From Hoeflea phototrophica DFL-43 (GTDB lineage Bacteria; Pseudomonadota; Alphaproteobacteria; Rhizobiales; Rhizobiaceae): a stretch of DNA of 64,000 bases. Below, one piece after another: positions 53,936-63,853 of the stretch. The DNA lies in NCBI RefSeq assembly GCF_000154705.2, contig NZ_CM002917.1:4404466-4468465 (forward strand), in the 5' to 3' direction. The position numbers and the translations under genes were made by a program. Numbering within the stretch: the stretch's first letter is position 1; every line of letters starts with the position of its first letter. Under the pieces are notes generated by a model. That model had not been told where the DNA came from and ran no database searches. It saw only the letters and a list, made by a program, of their open reading frames with translations.

Positions 53936-54964
53936 ATGGCTCAGATCAAGAACCACGAATTCGCCGGTTTCGTTCGCCGCCAGGGTACACCCTTTCGGAT
54001 CGTGCTGGTTTACGGCCCTGACCGGGGACTGGTGTCTGAACGCGCAGCGCAGGTCGCCGCCAAAACCGGTGTAGACCTGAGTGATGATTTTTCGGTGCTG
54101 AAGCTAGAGGCATCTGATCTGAGCGGCGATCCTGGCCGTTTGGCTGACGAATTCGGCGCAATCAGCCTTTTTGGCGGCGACCGCCTGGTATGGATCAAGA
54201 ATGCCGGCAACGAACGCGGACTGGTAGATGCCGTTGCCGCCGTATCGCAGTCTGACCCCGGTACATCTCACCTCCTCATCGAAGCGGGCGACCTTAAAAA
54301 GGGCGCGGGTTTGCGCAAAACCATAGAGGCTGCAAAGACCGCCCTGGCGATTCCCTGCTATGCAGATGACGCGCGCGGGGTTCAGGCGCTGATCGACGAA
54401 GAGCTGGGTGGCGCCGGTTTGACCATTCAGGGCGAGGCGCGGCAACGGTTGAGCCAATTGCTTGGCGGAGACCGGCTTGCGAGCCGTGGCGAACTCAAGA
54501 AACTCGCACTTTACTGTCACGGATCCGGGACAGTTACCGATGCGGATGTGGTCGAAGCCATTGGCGATGTCGCAGCACTGTCTGTAGACGACGCCATAGA
54601 GGCAGTGTTCTCAGGCGATCCGGGCCGGCTCGAGGCAGCGCTTGAACGCATCCTGGCCTCCAAGACCTCGGTCTTTCTGGTCCTGCGCGGCTGCATGGTC
54701 CAGCTGGAACAGCTGGACGGTATGCGCTCTCTGGTGGAGGGTCATTCGCGCCAGCCAGCCCAGGTCATGGCGGACAAAGGCCGCGGCATTCATTTCAAGC
54801 GCAAACCGATTGTTGAGCGTGCGCTCAGACACTGGACGCTCAAGGCTATCAACGCTGAGATGTACCGTCTCGCCCAGGCGGTTCTGGAGACACGGAAACG
54901 GCCACAGCTGGAAGCTTCGATTGCGCGCCAGGCGCTATTGCGCACCTGTCTGCTCAGCCGGTAA
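53936..54964 (+). CDS. holA: DNA polymerase III subunit delta
   Basis: Clamp-loader delta subunit of 342 residues that opens the beta clamp. The N-terminus (LVYGPDRGLVSERA near 22-35) matches the nucleotide-binding-like fold with no functional P-loop. LSDDFSVLKLEASDLSGDPGRLADE and SLFGGDRLVWIKNAGNE near 73-89 follow, and the C-terminal collar has DDAIEAVFSGDPGRLEAALERILASKTSVFLVLRGCMVQLEQL. ATG 53936 is 24 bases after lptE. It is the last gene of the leuS-lptE-holA run and converges on parB. Confidence 0.93.
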   Translation: MAQIKNHEFAGFVRRQGTPFRIVLVYGPDRGLVSERAAQVAAKTGVDLSDDFSVLKLEASDLSGDPGRLADEFGAISLFGGDRLVWIKNAGNERGLVDAVAAVSQSDPGTSHLLIEAGDLKKGAGLRKTIEAAKTALAIPCYADDARGVQALIDEELGGAGLTIQGEARQRLSQLLGGDRLASRGELKKLALYCHGSGTVTDADVVEAIGDVAALSVDDAIEAVFSGDPGRLEAALERILASKTSVFLVLRGCMVQLEQLDGMRSLVEGHSRQPAQVMADKGRGIHFKRKPIVERALRHWTLKAINAEMYRLAQAVLETRKRPQLEASIARQALLRTCLLSR

Positions 54965-54984
54965 CACATAACTTATTGATATAA

Positions 54985-55881
54985 TTATCGATTATCGCCC
55001 AATAGCCGGCAAAGTTCATCCAGCTGTTCAAGAGTCTTATAATCGATCCGCAACTGACCACCCTGTCCCTTATGGGCAAGCTGAACCTTGAGGCCAAGTA
55101 CGTCAGTCAGGCTTTTCTCCAGGGCCACCGTATCGGCGTCCTTGTTGTCGGGTTGCCGCGCGGATTTGGTCTCCAGACCACCTGTTTGCGCCGCCTCCTC
55201 TGAGTCCTTCTGGGCCATGCGCTCCGCATCGCGAACCGAAAGCCCGCCATCAACGATCAACTTGGCGAGAGCCGCCGGATTGGATGTCGACACAATCGCC
55301 CGGGCGTGACCGGCCGAAAGCACACCATCGGACAGCATGGTTCGCACATCTTCCGGCAATTTCAGCAAACGAAGCGAGTTGGCGACGTGACTGCGGCTTT
55401 TGCCGATCACCTCGCCCAGATCATTCTGCGTGTACCCATATTGTGCAATCAGCTGCTCATAGCCCTGGGCTTCCTCAAGAGGATTAAGATCGGCGCGTTG
55501 CACGTTCTCGACAATCGCGATTTCCAGCGCGGTCTTGTCATCCACATCACGCACAATGACCGGGATTTCCACCAGTCCGGCCATCTGCGAGGCACGCCAG
55601 CGGCGTTCGCCGGCGATAATCTCATATCGTCCCTCAGCTGCGGTTCGGACCACAACCGGCTGCACCACACCGTGCTGACGGATCGAGCGGGACAGATCTT
55701 CCAGATCAGACGGTGCGAAATTGCGCCGCGGATTGCGCGGATTGCGGGTCACATGCTCGATCGGTACCATCCGGTCAGCAGAAACCGAAGGTTTGGCCTG
55801 CGGTGAAACCGGTTGATCGATCTCGCCGATCAGAGCCGCAAGCCCGCGTCCGAGCCGTTTTTTGGATACATCTTCTGCCAT
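54985..55881 (-). CDS. parB: Chromosome-partitioning protein ParB
   Basis: CTP-dependent DNA clamp that loads at parS. 298 residues. It opens SKKRLGRGLAALIGE near 5-19 (ParA-contacting tail), then the CTPase/ParB domain with NPRNPRRNF, GVVQPVVVR, the GERRWRASQMAG box near 92-103 and ENVQRADLNPLEEAQGY. A helix-turn-helix (GKSRSHVANSLRLLKLP) and a C-terminal dimer region around LEQLDEL follow. ATG 55881 gives the canonical start; a GTG at 55902 would add seven residues. The window has several cognate parS sites upstream. Confidence 0.97.
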   Translation of the reverse strand: MAEDVSKKRLGRGLAALIGEIDQPVSPQAKPSVSADRMVPIEHVTRNPRNPRRNFAPSDLEDLSRSIRQHGVVQPVVVRTAAEGRYEIIAGERRWRASQMAGLVEIPVIVRDVDDKTALEIAIVENVQRADLNPLEEAQGYEQLIAQYGYTQNDLGEVIGKSRSHVANSLRLLKLPEDVRTMLSDGVLSAGHARAIVSTSNPAALAKLIVDGGLSVRDAERMAQKDSEEAAQTGGLETKSARQPDNKDADTVALEKSLTDVLGLKVQLAHKGQGGQLRIDYKTLEQLDELCRLLGDNR

Positions 55882-55916
55882 TTCGTTTTCCACTTTTGCC
55901 ACCAGCAGCTGCTGGA

Positions 55917-56711
55917 TCAGGCCGCTTTACGGTTGCGTTCGCGCTGAATGACTTCCGATGCCAGCTGCAGGTAAGCTTGGCTGCCTGCACATTTCAGATC
56001 ATACAGAATTGCCGGCTTGCCGTAGGACGGCGCCTCGGACACCCGGACATTGCGCGGGATCAATGTCCGATAGACCTTTTCTCCAAGATGGGCGCGCACA
56101 TCGTCGACAACCTGCAGAGCCAGGTTGTTGCGTGCATCGAACATGGTCATCACGATACCCTGGATATCCAGCGTTGGATTGAGCGTGTCCCTCACCTGGC
56201 CCACCGTTTCCAGAAGCTGGCTCAGCCCTTCGAGTGCAAAAAACTCGCACTGCAGCGGAACCAGAATGGAATGGGCTGCAGCCATCGCATTCATGGTCAA
56301 GAGGTTAAGCGACGGAGGGCAATCGATCAGCACGTAGCTATAAGACTTCGCATCATCCGCCTGCAAAGCCTTTCGCAGACGAAAAACACGGTCCGGTGTT
56401 CCAGCGATTTCCATCTCCACGCCCAGCAAATCCATCGTTGACGGAATGATACTCAGATGCGGAACTGCAGTTTCAATGGCGGTATCGGAGACGCTGGCAT
56501 TCTGCGTCAGCAGATCATAAGCGGAAACACCGCGATCCCTGCGGTCGATGCCAAGCCCTGTGCTGGCATTTCCCTGGGGATCGATATCAACGATCAGCAC
56601 CTCTTCACCGATCGCAGCAAGGGCTGTGGCGAGATTGATCGCCGTCGTTGTCTTGCCAACGCCGCCCTTCTGGTTGGCGATGGTGATGATCCGGTTCTTT
56701 GCATGGGGCAT
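55917..56711 (-). CDS. parA: Chromosome-partitioning ATPase ParA
   Basis: Walker-type ATPase driving origin segregation, 264 residues. Deviant Walker A NQKGGVGKTTTAINLA near 13-28 with signature Lys, VDIDPQGNASTGLG near 41-54, the Walker B-like VLIDCPPSLNLLTMN near 126-140 and IPRNVRVSEAPSYGKPA near the C-terminus. It precedes parB by 35 bases. It is the ori-proximal chromosomal type with no N-terminal DNA-binding domain, unlike plasmid RepA. Confidence 0.97.
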   Translation of the reverse strand: MPHAKNRIITIANQKGGVGKTTTAINLATALAAIGEEVLIVDIDPQGNASTGLGIDRRDRGVSAYDLLTQNASVSDTAIETAVPHLSIIPSTMDLLGVEMEIAGTPDRVFRLRKALQADDAKSYSYVLIDCPPSLNLLTMNAMAAAHSILVPLQCEFFALEGLSQLLETVGQVRDTLNPTLDIQGIVMTMFDARNNLALQVVDDVRAHLGEKVYRTLIPRNVRVSEAPSYGKPAILYDLKCAGSQAYLQLASEVIQRERNRKAA

Positions 56712-56729
56712 CGGAAAGGGTCCGCAGAG

Positions 56730-57356
56730 TCAGGTAGGCTTGGAAAGGTTGCTGATCTGCAGAATGACAGAACCATCCTGCAGCTGACTTCTATGTTCTA
56801 CCAGATCGAAGGCCCAAAGGTCACGCGCCGATCGCACTTCATCGAAATAATCCAACCCTTTGTGAAACCACATTTCAGTTTTTGGATTATCTTCAACAAA
56901 TGGTGCGCAATGGCTGAGCAGATCCGGCAAAGACGCCAATGCACGGGCAGAAATCGCATCCATCGAACCGACTTTTGCCCGGGCCGCGTCAATGCGAATT
57001 GGCAAAACGCTTGCACGCGCACCCGTCTGCCCAATCACCTGACGCAGAAACGCAGCCTTCTTGTTGTTGCTTTCGACCAGATGGACCCAACCCTCGCCAA
57101 TCTCGGTCAGACAGATGGCCGTGACCAGGCCCGGAAATCCGGCGCCACTGCCGATATCCATCCATTGGACCGGTTGAGGCTTCAATGCAAACAGTTGCAG
57201 GCTGTCGATAATATGGCGATTCCACAAGTCCGGCAGGGTCTTGGGGGAAATGAGATTGATTCTGGATTGCCACTTGCGAACCAGATCCGCATAGGTCTCA
57301 AGCCGTTCCCGTGTTTCACGTGAAACAAACCCGGAATCCAGCGGATACTGCCTCAT
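56730..57356 (-). CDS. rsmG: 16S rRNA (guanine-527-N7)-methyltransferase RsmG
   Basis: SAM-dependent methyltransferase of 208 residues. Motifs are NLISPKTLPDLWNRHIIDSLQL near 36-57, WMDIGSGAGFPGL near 66-78, HLVESNNKKAAFLRQV near 92-107 and ISARALASLPDLLS near 135-148. A perfect parS lies inside the coding region at residues about 10-15 (FVSRET), the classical overlap of segregation site and gidB. ATG 57356 is 22 bases from the mnmG stop. The mnmG-rsmG-parAB chain is likely one transcript. Confidence 0.96.
   Translation of the reverse strand: MRQYPLDSGFVSRETRERLETYADLVRKWQSRINLISPKTLPDLWNRHIIDSLQLFALKPQPVQWMDIGSGAGFPGLVTAICLTEIGEGWVHLVESNNKKAAFLRQVIGQTGARASVLPIRIDAARAKVGSMDAISARALASLPDLLSHCAPFVEDNPKTEMWFHKGLDYFDEVRSARDLWAFDLVEHRSQLQDGSVILQISNLSKPT
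57312..57327. other. parS site (perfect)
   Basis: Perfect 16-base palindrome TGTTTCACGTGAAACA, the ParB loading site conserved across bacteria, inside the 5' end of rsmG. Confidence 0.95.
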
Positions 57357-57378
57357 ATGATTTGTATCTGCCAAAGCC

Positions 57379-59247
57379 TTAACTCGCTCTCGCTGAACCC
57401 ACCGTATCGGTGCGGCGAAGATGCGCAAGCAAAAGCGCGATTGCAGCAGGAGTCATACCTTCAATCCGTTCCGCATGCCCAATCGACGGAGGACGAAAAC
57501 GCTCAAGCTTTTGCTTCAACTCGTTCGACAAGCCATTCAGCACACCATAATCAAAATCCGCCGGTATGGCTCGCGCTTCTTCCTTTTGCCTTTGCGCAAT
57601 ATCCTGTTGCTGCCGATCAAGGTACACAGCATAGGCAGCGTCAACCGCTGCCGCCGCAAGCACCTTGTCTCCGTACACCTCAAGATCCGGCCATACCGAA
57701 AGTATCTGTTCCAACGACACTTCAGGATAAGACAACAATTGAAACGCGCTTCGCCGGAGCCCATCCTGGTTCAGCGATATGCCACGACTGGCAGCTTGAT
57801 TCGGAGTCAAGTTACGCGCATTGAGATCGGCCAAACATTTCGACAGCGAATCGAAATAGGTTGCGGATTTTTCAACCCTTTCAGAACTCAGGCAGCCGAG
57901 TTCGATCGCCAAAGGCGTCAACCTCTGTTCCGCATTGTCGGCCCGCAATGACAGGCGGTATTCGGCGCGCGAGGTAAACATCCGGTACGGCTCACTGACA
58001 CCCTTAGTGGTAAGGTCATCAATCATGACCCCAATATAGGAATTGGTCCGGCTGAACAGACAAGACTCTCTGCCCTGAACCAACAAGGCCGCATTCAAAC
58101 CCGCAACAAGGCCCTGGGCCGCAGCTTCCTCATAACCTGTGGTGCCATTGATCTGGCCGGCCAGAAACAATCCCGGAATTCGCCGTGTTTCCAATGTATG
58201 GCTCAATTCCCGCGGATCAACGTGATCATACTCGATCGCATAGCCGGGCTGAATGATCCGAACATCCTGCAAACCCGGGATGGACCGCAAAAACGCCTCC
58301 TGCACTTCTTCGGGCAAAGACGTCGAAACTCCGTTGGGATAGACCGTGTCGTCATCAAGGCCTTCCGGCTCAAGAAAGATCTGGTGCCCGTCCCGTTCGC
58401 CAAAGCGAACAATCTTGTCTTCGATCGACGGGCAATAGCGCGGACCCACCCCTTCGATCTGACCAGAATACATGGCAGAACGATGAATATTGTCCTGAAT
58501 GATCTTGTGTGTCGCAGCTGTGGTTCGCGTGATGCCGCACCGAATTTGCGGCACCTCAATATGGTCTGTCATGAATGAGAATGGAATCGGTTCAGCATCA
58601 GCCTCCTGCCACCCCACCTGGTCCCAATCAATCGTCTTGCCGTCAAGCCGGGCCGGTGTTCCGGTTTTCAAACGGCCCAACTCAAACCCGGCATTCTCGA
58701 GGACGTTTGAGAAACCAAGCGCCGGCGCTTCGTTCATCCGCCCGGCAGGAATGCGTTGATCCCCTATATGAATGAGACCGCGAAGAAAGGTCCCGGTCGT
58801 GAGGACGACAGCCTTGCATCCGATTTGGCGCCCATCCTTGAGCACGACATGGGTTGGCCCCTGCCCATCCTGGACCAGTCCATCTGCCTCGGCTTCGATC
58901 ACATCGAGATTGTCGATTGCGCTCAGCTGCGCCTGAATAGAAGCTTTGTAGAGTTTGCGGTCTGCCTGAGTCCGCGGCCCCCAGACTGCAGGTCCCTTGC
59001 GGCGATTGAGCATCCGGAACTGAATACCGGATTGGTCGGCAGCTAAACCCATAAGGCCGCCCATGGCGTCCACCTCCCGGACAAGGTGGCCTTTTCCAAG
59101 ACCTCCGATAGCCGGGTTGCACGACATCACACCAATGCTTTTGCGCTTGTGAGTCACCAGTACGGTTCGCACACCCATACGCGCCGACGCAGCCGCAGCC
59201 TCACTACCGGCATGTCCGCCACCAATCACAATGACATCATAATCCAT
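57379..59247 (-). CDS. mnmG: tRNA uridine-5-carboxymethylaminomethyl modification enzyme MnmG
   Basis: FAD/NADH enzyme that with MnmE installs cmnm5U in tRNA wobble positions. 622 residues. FAD motif [13 protein letters not shown] near 6-18, [26 protein letters not shown] near 39-64 (split here only for description), [14 protein letters not shown] near 202-215, and the C-terminal [10 protein letters not shown] and [19 protein letters not shown] segments. ATG 59247 suits the conserved start. mnmE lies upstream, separated by 217 bases holding three parS-like sites. Confidence 0.97.
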   Translation of the reverse strand: MDYDVIVIGGGHAGSEAAAASARMGVRTVLVTHKRKSIGVMSCNPAIGGLGKGHLVREVDAMGGLMGLAADQSGIQFRMLNRRKGPAVWGPRTQADRKLYKASIQAQLSAIDNLDVIEAEADGLVQDGQGPTHVVLKDGRQIGCKAVVLTTGTFLRGLIHIGDQRIPAGRMNEAPALGFSNVLENAGFELGRLKTGTPARLDGKTIDWDQVGWQEADAEPIPFSFMTDHIEVPQIRCGITRTTAATHKIIQDNIHRSAMYSGQIEGVGPRYCPSIEDKIVRFGERDGHQIFLEPEGLDDDTVYPNGVSTSLPEEVQEAFLRSIPGLQDVRIIQPGYAIEYDHVDPRELSHTLETRRIPGLFLAGQINGTTGYEEAAAQGLVAGLNAALLVQGRESCLFSRTNSYIGVMIDDLTTKGVSEPYRMFTSRAEYRLSLRADNAEQRLTPLAIELGCLSSERVEKSATYFDSLSKCLADLNARNLTPNQAASRGISLNQDGLRRSAFQLLSYPEVSLEQILSVWPDLEVYGDKVLAAAAVDAAYAVYLDRQQQDIAQRQKEEARAIPADFDYGVLNGLSNELKQKLERFRPPSIGHAERIEGMTPAAIALLLAHLRRTDTVGSARAS

Positions 59248-59303
59248 AGCATGTCTCCAGGGCCGTGTTGTTTGCCATGAGTGCACTTAAGTCAAGGCTC
59301 AGA

Positions 59304-59319
59304 CGTTTCACGTGAAACA
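59304..59319. other. parS site (one mismatch)
   Basis: CGTTTCACGTGAAACA, one mismatch to the consensus, in the mnmE-mnmG gap. Confidence 0.85.
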
Positions 59320-59411
59320 GCCTTTGCGCATTGATCCATTCCCATCTTGCGAAAGGCGTCAAGATGGTGGTGATGAAAACCACCGCCGCACAAGACATCT
59401 CAGGCTTTCGG

Positions 59412-59427
59412 TGTTTCACGTGAATCA
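59412..59427. other. parS site (one mismatch)
   Basis: TGTTTCACGTGAATCA, one mismatch, in the mnmE-mnmG gap. Confidence 0.82.
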
Positions 59428-59451
59428 TCGTGGACGTCATTGGATGTGAGA

Positions 59452-59467
59452 TGTTTCAGGTGAATCA
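59452..59467. other. Degenerate parS-like site
   Basis: TGTTTCAGGTGAATCA, two mismatches, overlapping the last bases of mnmE. Confidence 0.55.
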
Positions 59468-60778
59468 TTTACCAACGCAGAACTCGGAAAAAACAACACC
59501 GAGCAAGTCTTCGACATCGACCATGCCCGTTATTCTGCCCATGGAGTTCGCAGCGTGTCTGAGATATTCAGAACGCACCTCGATGGGTGCTTCAGCACTT
59601 TTCATCGCAACCTCGATTGCAGTGACACAGTCTTGTAGAAGATCAACATGCCGTGCACGAGTAGGCAATCCCATCTCTCCTGATGGAGCCAAATTCTCCA
59701 GCCGTTCAGAGATCGCCTCAAGCAGTTTATCAATACCGGCACCTGTCAGCGTGGATATCCCAAACGCTGCATCATCCGCAGTAAAAGGTTCATCCAAACA
59801 ATCAACCTTGGTTACAATCTCAATACGTTCATTGACGCCGCTAGGAACCACACGGCCAGGGACCCCAAATTCATGAAGCTCCAGCACCAGGTCCGCATCT
59901 TCTGCCGCTATAAGAGAACGACGAATTCCCTCGATCTCAATCTGGTCGCTCGATTCCCGTAACCCAGCGGTATCCTGAAGCACGACCAGATAGCCGGCGA
60001 TGTCCAAACGGACCTCAACCACATCCCGTGTGGTTCCGGGGATATCCGACACAATAGCCACGTCACGTTTGGAGAGATAGTTCAGAAGAGAAGACTTTCC
60101 CGCATTGGGCGGACCAATCAGAGCAATCCGATACCCATCCCTGACGACCTCGGCAGCTGATGCGCATTCCAGATGGCTTCTGATCTCCGCGAGCAGCAGG
60201 CCCATATCCTTCCATATCTGGTCAGACACAGATCCCGGAATGTCATCCTCATCGGAGAAGTCCAACTCGGCTTCAATCATCGCGCGGGCGTGGGTCAGGC
60301 GTCGGGCCCAACCTTCATACAATGAACGCAGCACTCCGTCCGCCTGCAGCAGGGCCTGCCGCCTTTGAGATTCCGTTTCCGCCCGGATCAAATCCGAAAG
60401 ACCCTCAACCTCCGTCAGATCAAGCTTGCCATTCTCAAACGCCTGACGGGTGAATTCCCCAGGTTCAGCCAACCGGAATCCATCGAGGTCTGTTAGTGCC
60501 ATCAGCACTGCCGCAACCGATGCCCGGCTGCCATGAATGTGCAACTCCGCGACATCTTCACCGGTGAAGGAATGCGGTGCCGGAAAAAACAGAACCAGCC
60601 CGCGGTCAAGCCGGAGCTGGTTCTTGTCCTTGATGTCACAGAATGTGGCCATGCGCGCGGGTGGAATCTGCCCGACCAATGTTTCGAGTCCGAATCGAAC
60701 ACCGGATCCAGATATACGGACAATGGCAACCCCCGCAGGAGGGTTGCCACTGGAAAGTGCAAAGATCGTATCACGCAT
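59465..60778 (-). CDS. mnmE: tRNA modification GTPase MnmE
   Basis: GTPase partner of MnmG, 437 residues. An N-terminal THF-binding domain (about 1-117; IFALSSGNPPAGVAIVRISG, FTGEDVAELHIHG), a helical domain, and the inserted G domain with P-loop GPPNAGKSSLLN near 220-231, G2/G3 PGTTRD and DTAGLR, and TKVD. The C-terminus ends with the catalytic Cys in FCVGK. The sequence is intact and of family length. Confidence 0.97.
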   Translation of the reverse strand: MRDTIFALSSGNPPAGVAIVRISGSGVRFGLETLVGQIPPARMATFCDIKDKNQLRLDRGLVLFFPAPHSFTGEDVAELHIHGSRASVAAVLMALTDLDGFRLAEPGEFTRQAFENGKLDLTEVEGLSDLIRAETESQRRQALLQADGVLRSLYEGWARRLTHARAMIEAELDFSDEDDIPGSVSDQIWKDMGLLLAEIRSHLECASAAEVVRDGYRIALIGPPNAGKSSLLNYLSKRDVAIVSDIPGTTRDVVEVRLDIAGYLVVLQDTAGLRESSDQIEIEGIRRSLIAAEDADLVLELHEFGVPGRVVPSGVNERIEIVTKVDCLDEPFTADDAAFGISTLTGAGIDKLLEAISERLENLAPSGEMGLPTRARHVDLLQDCVTAIEVAMKSAEAPIEVRSEYLRHAANSMGRITGMVDVEDLLGVVFSEFCVGK

Positions 60779-60820
60779 AAAGATACCGGCTCCGAATCGA
60801 ATCGGCCGATCAAGCGATTC

Positions 60821-62086
60821 TTAGGTGTTCATCGAATCAAAGAAGTCGCCGTTGGTCTTGGTCTGCTTCAGCTTGTCGATCAGGAACTCGATCGCATCGG
60901 TTGTTCCCATCGGTGCGAGAATCCGGCGAAGGACAAAGATCTTCTGCAAATCCTGACGCGGGACCAGAAGGTCTTCCTTGCGAGTGCCGGATTTGAGAAT
61001 GTCCATCGACGGGAAGATACGCTTGTCGGCTACCTTGCGGTCGAGAACGATTTCGGAGTTGCCGGTTCCCTTGAACTCTTCAAAGATCACTTCATCCATG
61101 CGCGAACCCGTATCGATCAGCGCAGTCGCTATGATGGTGAGTGAGCCACCCTCTTCAATGTTTCGGGCCGCACCGAAGAAGCGCTTAGGCCGCTGCAACG
61201 CATTCGCGTCCACACCACCCGTGAGAACCTTGCCGGATGACGGCACCACCGTATTGTAAGCGCGGCCAAGTCGCGTGATTGAATCGAGCAGGATGATCAC
61301 ATCCCGGCCATGCTCCACCAGCCGCTTGGCTTTTTCGATCACCATCTCGGCAACCTGGACGTGGCGGACAGCCGGTTCATCGAAGGTGGAGGACACAACC
61401 TCACCCTTCACCGAGCGCTGCATGTCGGTCACTTCCTCGGGCCGCTCATCGATCAACAACACGATCAGATAACAATCAGGATGATTCGCGGTAATCGAAT
61501 GCGCGATGTTCTGCAGCAAAACCGTCTTACCGGTTCGCGGCGGCGCCACGATAAGACCACGCTGTCCCTTGCCCAGCGGGGCAACCAGATCGATCACACG
61601 CGAGGAGATGTCTTTGCTCGTGGGATTGTCGATTTCCATCTTGAACCGCTCATTTGGATAAAGCGGCGTCAGATTGTCAAAATGCACCTTGTGGCGAATC
61701 TTCTCTGGATCTTCAAAGTTGATCGTGTTGACCTTGAGAAGCGCAAAATACCGCTCACCCTCCTTGGGTCCCCGGATGGGGCCCTCGACCGTATCGCCGG
61801 TCTTGAGCGAAAAGCGGCGAATCTGCGAAGGCGAAATGTAGATATCGTCCGGACCCGGAAGATAGTTCGCGTTGGCAGAGCGCATGAACCCGAAACCGTC
61901 CTGCAGCACCTCAACGACGCCTTCACCGATGATTTCCACATCCTGGGCGGCAAGCTGTTTCAGGATAGCAAACATCAGTTCCTGCTTACGCATGACGCTG
62001 GCGTTCTCGACCTCGACCGATTCAGCAAAGGCAAGCAGATCCGTAGGGGTTTTGTTCTTAAGCTCTTGAAGCTTCATTTCCTGCAT
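60821..62086 (-). CDS. rho: Transcription termination factor Rho
   Basis: Hexameric RNA helicase of 421 residues. N-terminal Rho domain [16 protein letters not shown] near 8-23, cold-shock-like RNA-binding domain with [15 protein letters not shown] near 58-72, ATPase with [18 protein letters not shown] near 178-195 (P-loop), Walker [17 protein letters not shown] near 261-276 and Q-loop-type [27 protein letters not shown] 62086 ([10 protein letters not shown]) is the standard start. No insertion as seen in some actinobacterial Rho. Confidence 0.97.
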   Translation of the reverse strand: MQEMKLQELKNKTPTDLLAFAESVEVENASVMRKQELMFAILKQLAAQDVEIIGEGVVEVLQDGFGFMRSANANYLPGPDDIYISPSQIRRFSLKTGDTVEGPIRGPKEGERYFALLKVNTINFEDPEKIRHKVHFDNLTPLYPNERFKMEIDNPTSKDISSRVIDLVAPLGKGQRGLIVAPPRTGKTVLLQNIAHSITANHPDCYLIVLLIDERPEEVTDMQRSVKGEVVSSTFDEPAVRHVQVAEMVIEKAKRLVEHGRDVIILLDSITRLGRAYNTVVPSSGKVLTGGVDANALQRPKRFFGAARNIEEGGSLTIIATALIDTGSRMDEVIFEEFKGTGNSEIVLDRKVADKRIFPSMDILKSGTRKEDLLVPRQDLQKIFVLRRILAPMGTTDAIEFLIDKLKQTKTNGDFFDSMNT

Positions 62087-62202
62087 GGGAAATCCAAGTC
62101 TAGATTGTACAAAAGGGGAGAGGCGGGCAAAAGGAACACGACAATGTATGCCGGCCAGGAAGATACTGGCGCCCGCCATAGAAGACGTTGAACGTTAGAT
62201 AG

Positions 62203-62218
62203 CGATTCACGTGAAACG
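62203..62218. other. Weak parS-like site upstream of rho
   Basis: CGATTCACGTGAAACG, three mismatches but intact central TTCACGTGAAAC, in the rho-hemJ gap. Confidence 0.4.
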
Positions 62219-62267
62219 CTGCAAGCCCTCTCTTCGCGACAAAACGACCTGAAGGGCCTGCCAGAGG

Positions 62268-62813
62268 TCAACTGAAAGGTTTTATGATCACCATGATGAT
62301 CACCAGGATCATCAGAACAGTCGGGATTTCATTGGCCATCCGCCATTGCCGCGCGCTCATATGATTCGATCCACTGGCGAATCGGCGTGCGGCGCGGCTC
62401 AGAAAAACATGAAACACGGTCAAACCGATTACAGCCGCAATCTTGACCCAGAGCCAAACCCCCAGAAACGCAAACCCGCTCCAGGCAAGCCAAAGCCCCA
62501 CCACCCAGGACACCATCATTGCCGGGTTCATGATCACCTTGATCAAACGGCGTTCCATGACCACAAATGTCTCGGACGGTTCAGAGCCGGTTTCAGCATC
62601 GGCGTGATAGACAAACAGCCGCGGCAGGTAGAACAGCCCGACCATCCAGGAAATCACCGCAACGATGTGCAACACCTTCAACCAGTCATAGAGCCAGGGC
62701 GGGTCATACCAAAGCCCCAAGGCGGCAAGGCCAACCACCCCCGCAATGGAGAGATAGGCTTTTCCGCGCGCCCTTTTGCCTTCGCCAGCGCTGGTTGCCA
62801 CATCAGTGCTCAA
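62268..62813 (-). CDS. hemJ: Protoporphyrinogen oxidase HemJ
   Basis: Membrane enzyme of haem synthesis replacing HemG/HemY in many alphaproteobacteria. 181 residues, four to five helices: [29 protein letters not shown] near 42-70 with the conserved His, [24 protein letters not shown] near 87-110 and [21 protein letters not shown] near the end. It starts with a TTG at 62813 overlapping the hemE stop (TTGA), so translation is coupled. The N-terminal charged region is of uncertain length. Confidence 0.9.
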   Translation of the reverse strand: MSTDVATSAGEGKRARGKAYLSIAGVVGLAALGLWYDPPWLYDWLKVLHIVAVISWMVGLFYLPRLFVYHADAETGSEPSETFVVMERRLIKVIMNPAMMVSWVVGLWLAWSGFAFLGVWLWVKIAAVIGLTVFHVFLSRAARRFASGSNHMSARQWRMANEIPTVLMILVIIMVIIKPFS

Positions 62814-63853
62814 GACTTTGCCGCACCCCGAATTCGGTTCATCAACCGTGTCACATTTTCCGGATCAGCCTGCGGCGTAATACCATGGCCAAGATTAAAA
62901 ATCAGCGGGCCTTCGCCGAGCGTTTCAAGCACCAGGTCGACGCCTTCATCCAGCGCACTGCCACCGGCAATCACCCTCAGCGGATCGAGATTGCCCTGTA
63001 CCGCGCCACCTTTCTGGATCCTGCGCGCCAGACTTGCCGGCACCGTCCAATCCAGGCCAACACAATTGACACCCGTTTCCTCCCGGTAGTTCTCAAGCAA
63101 TGCGCCGGCACCCTTGGCAAATCCGATCACCGGCACACCGGGGCGTTCCCTGTTGATCCGTTCAACCATCCGTTTCACCGGTTGCACAGAGTAACTCTGA
63201 AAATCCACTTCGCTAAGCACACCGGCCCAGGAATCAAAAATCTGGACAGCATCCGCTCCCGCATCAATTTGCGCGATCAGGTAATCGGTCGAGATCTCTG
63301 TCAATCGATCGATGAGCATCTTGAACTCTTCAGCATGCTGCATGGCAAACAGCCGTGCAGGTGCCTGATCTGGGGTTCCATGACCCGCAATCATATAGGT
63401 CGCCACGGTCCAAGGAGCGCCACAGAAGCCAAGCAGGGTCGTCTCCTGCGGGAGTTCCGCCCGCAACCGACGCACTGTCTCGTAGACGGGTGCCAGATGA
63501 TCATGCATTCCGGACGCATCCAGCCTTGCAATTGCCTCGGGCGCGATCGGATCCATCTTCGGTCCCTCACCCTCGACAAAGTGAACATTGCGATCCAGCG
63601 CATCGGGAATCACCAGAATATCTGAAAACAGGATGGCTGCATCAAAGCCGTATCGCCGTATCGGCTGCAATGTCACCTCGACAGCCAGATCAGGAGTGTA
63701 GCAGAGATTGAGAAAGCCTTTGGCAGTCGCACGGGTCTTTCGGTATTCGGGCAGATATCGTCCTGCCTGTCGCATCAGCCAGACCGGAGGTGGAAACACC
63801 GTTTCCCCTGCCAACACCTTCATTACCTTCCGATCCCCGACGTTTGTCATCAT
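62810..63853 (-). CDS. hemE: Uroporphyrinogen III decarboxylase
   Basis: Haem pathway enzyme converting uroporphyrinogen III to coproporphyrinogen III, 347 residues. Signatures are [17 protein letters not shown] near 22-38, [16 protein letters not shown] near 71-86 with the catalytic Asp, [16 protein letters not shown] and [15 protein letters not shown] near 320-334. ATG 63853 (MMTNVGDRK) is used; 63850 is an alternative. It lies at the window edge next to the likely origin, the arrangement first known in Caulobacter. Confidence 0.97.
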   Translation of the reverse strand: MMTNVGDRKVMKVLAGETVFPPPVWLMRQAGRYLPEYRKTRATAKGFLNLCYTPDLAVEVTLQPIRRYGFDAAILFSDILVIPDALDRNVHFVEGEGPKMDPIAPEAIARLDASGMHDHLAPVYETVRRLRAELPQETTLLGFCGAPWTVATYMIAGHGTPDQAPARLFAMQHAEEFKMLIDRLTEISTDYLIAQIDAGADAVQIFDSWAGVLSEVDFQSYSVQPVKRMVERINRERPGVPVIGFAKGAGALLENYREETGVNCVGLDWTVPASLARRIQKGGAVQGNLDPLRVIAGGSALDEGVDLVLETLGEGPLIFNLGHGITPQADPENVTRLMNRIRGAAKS

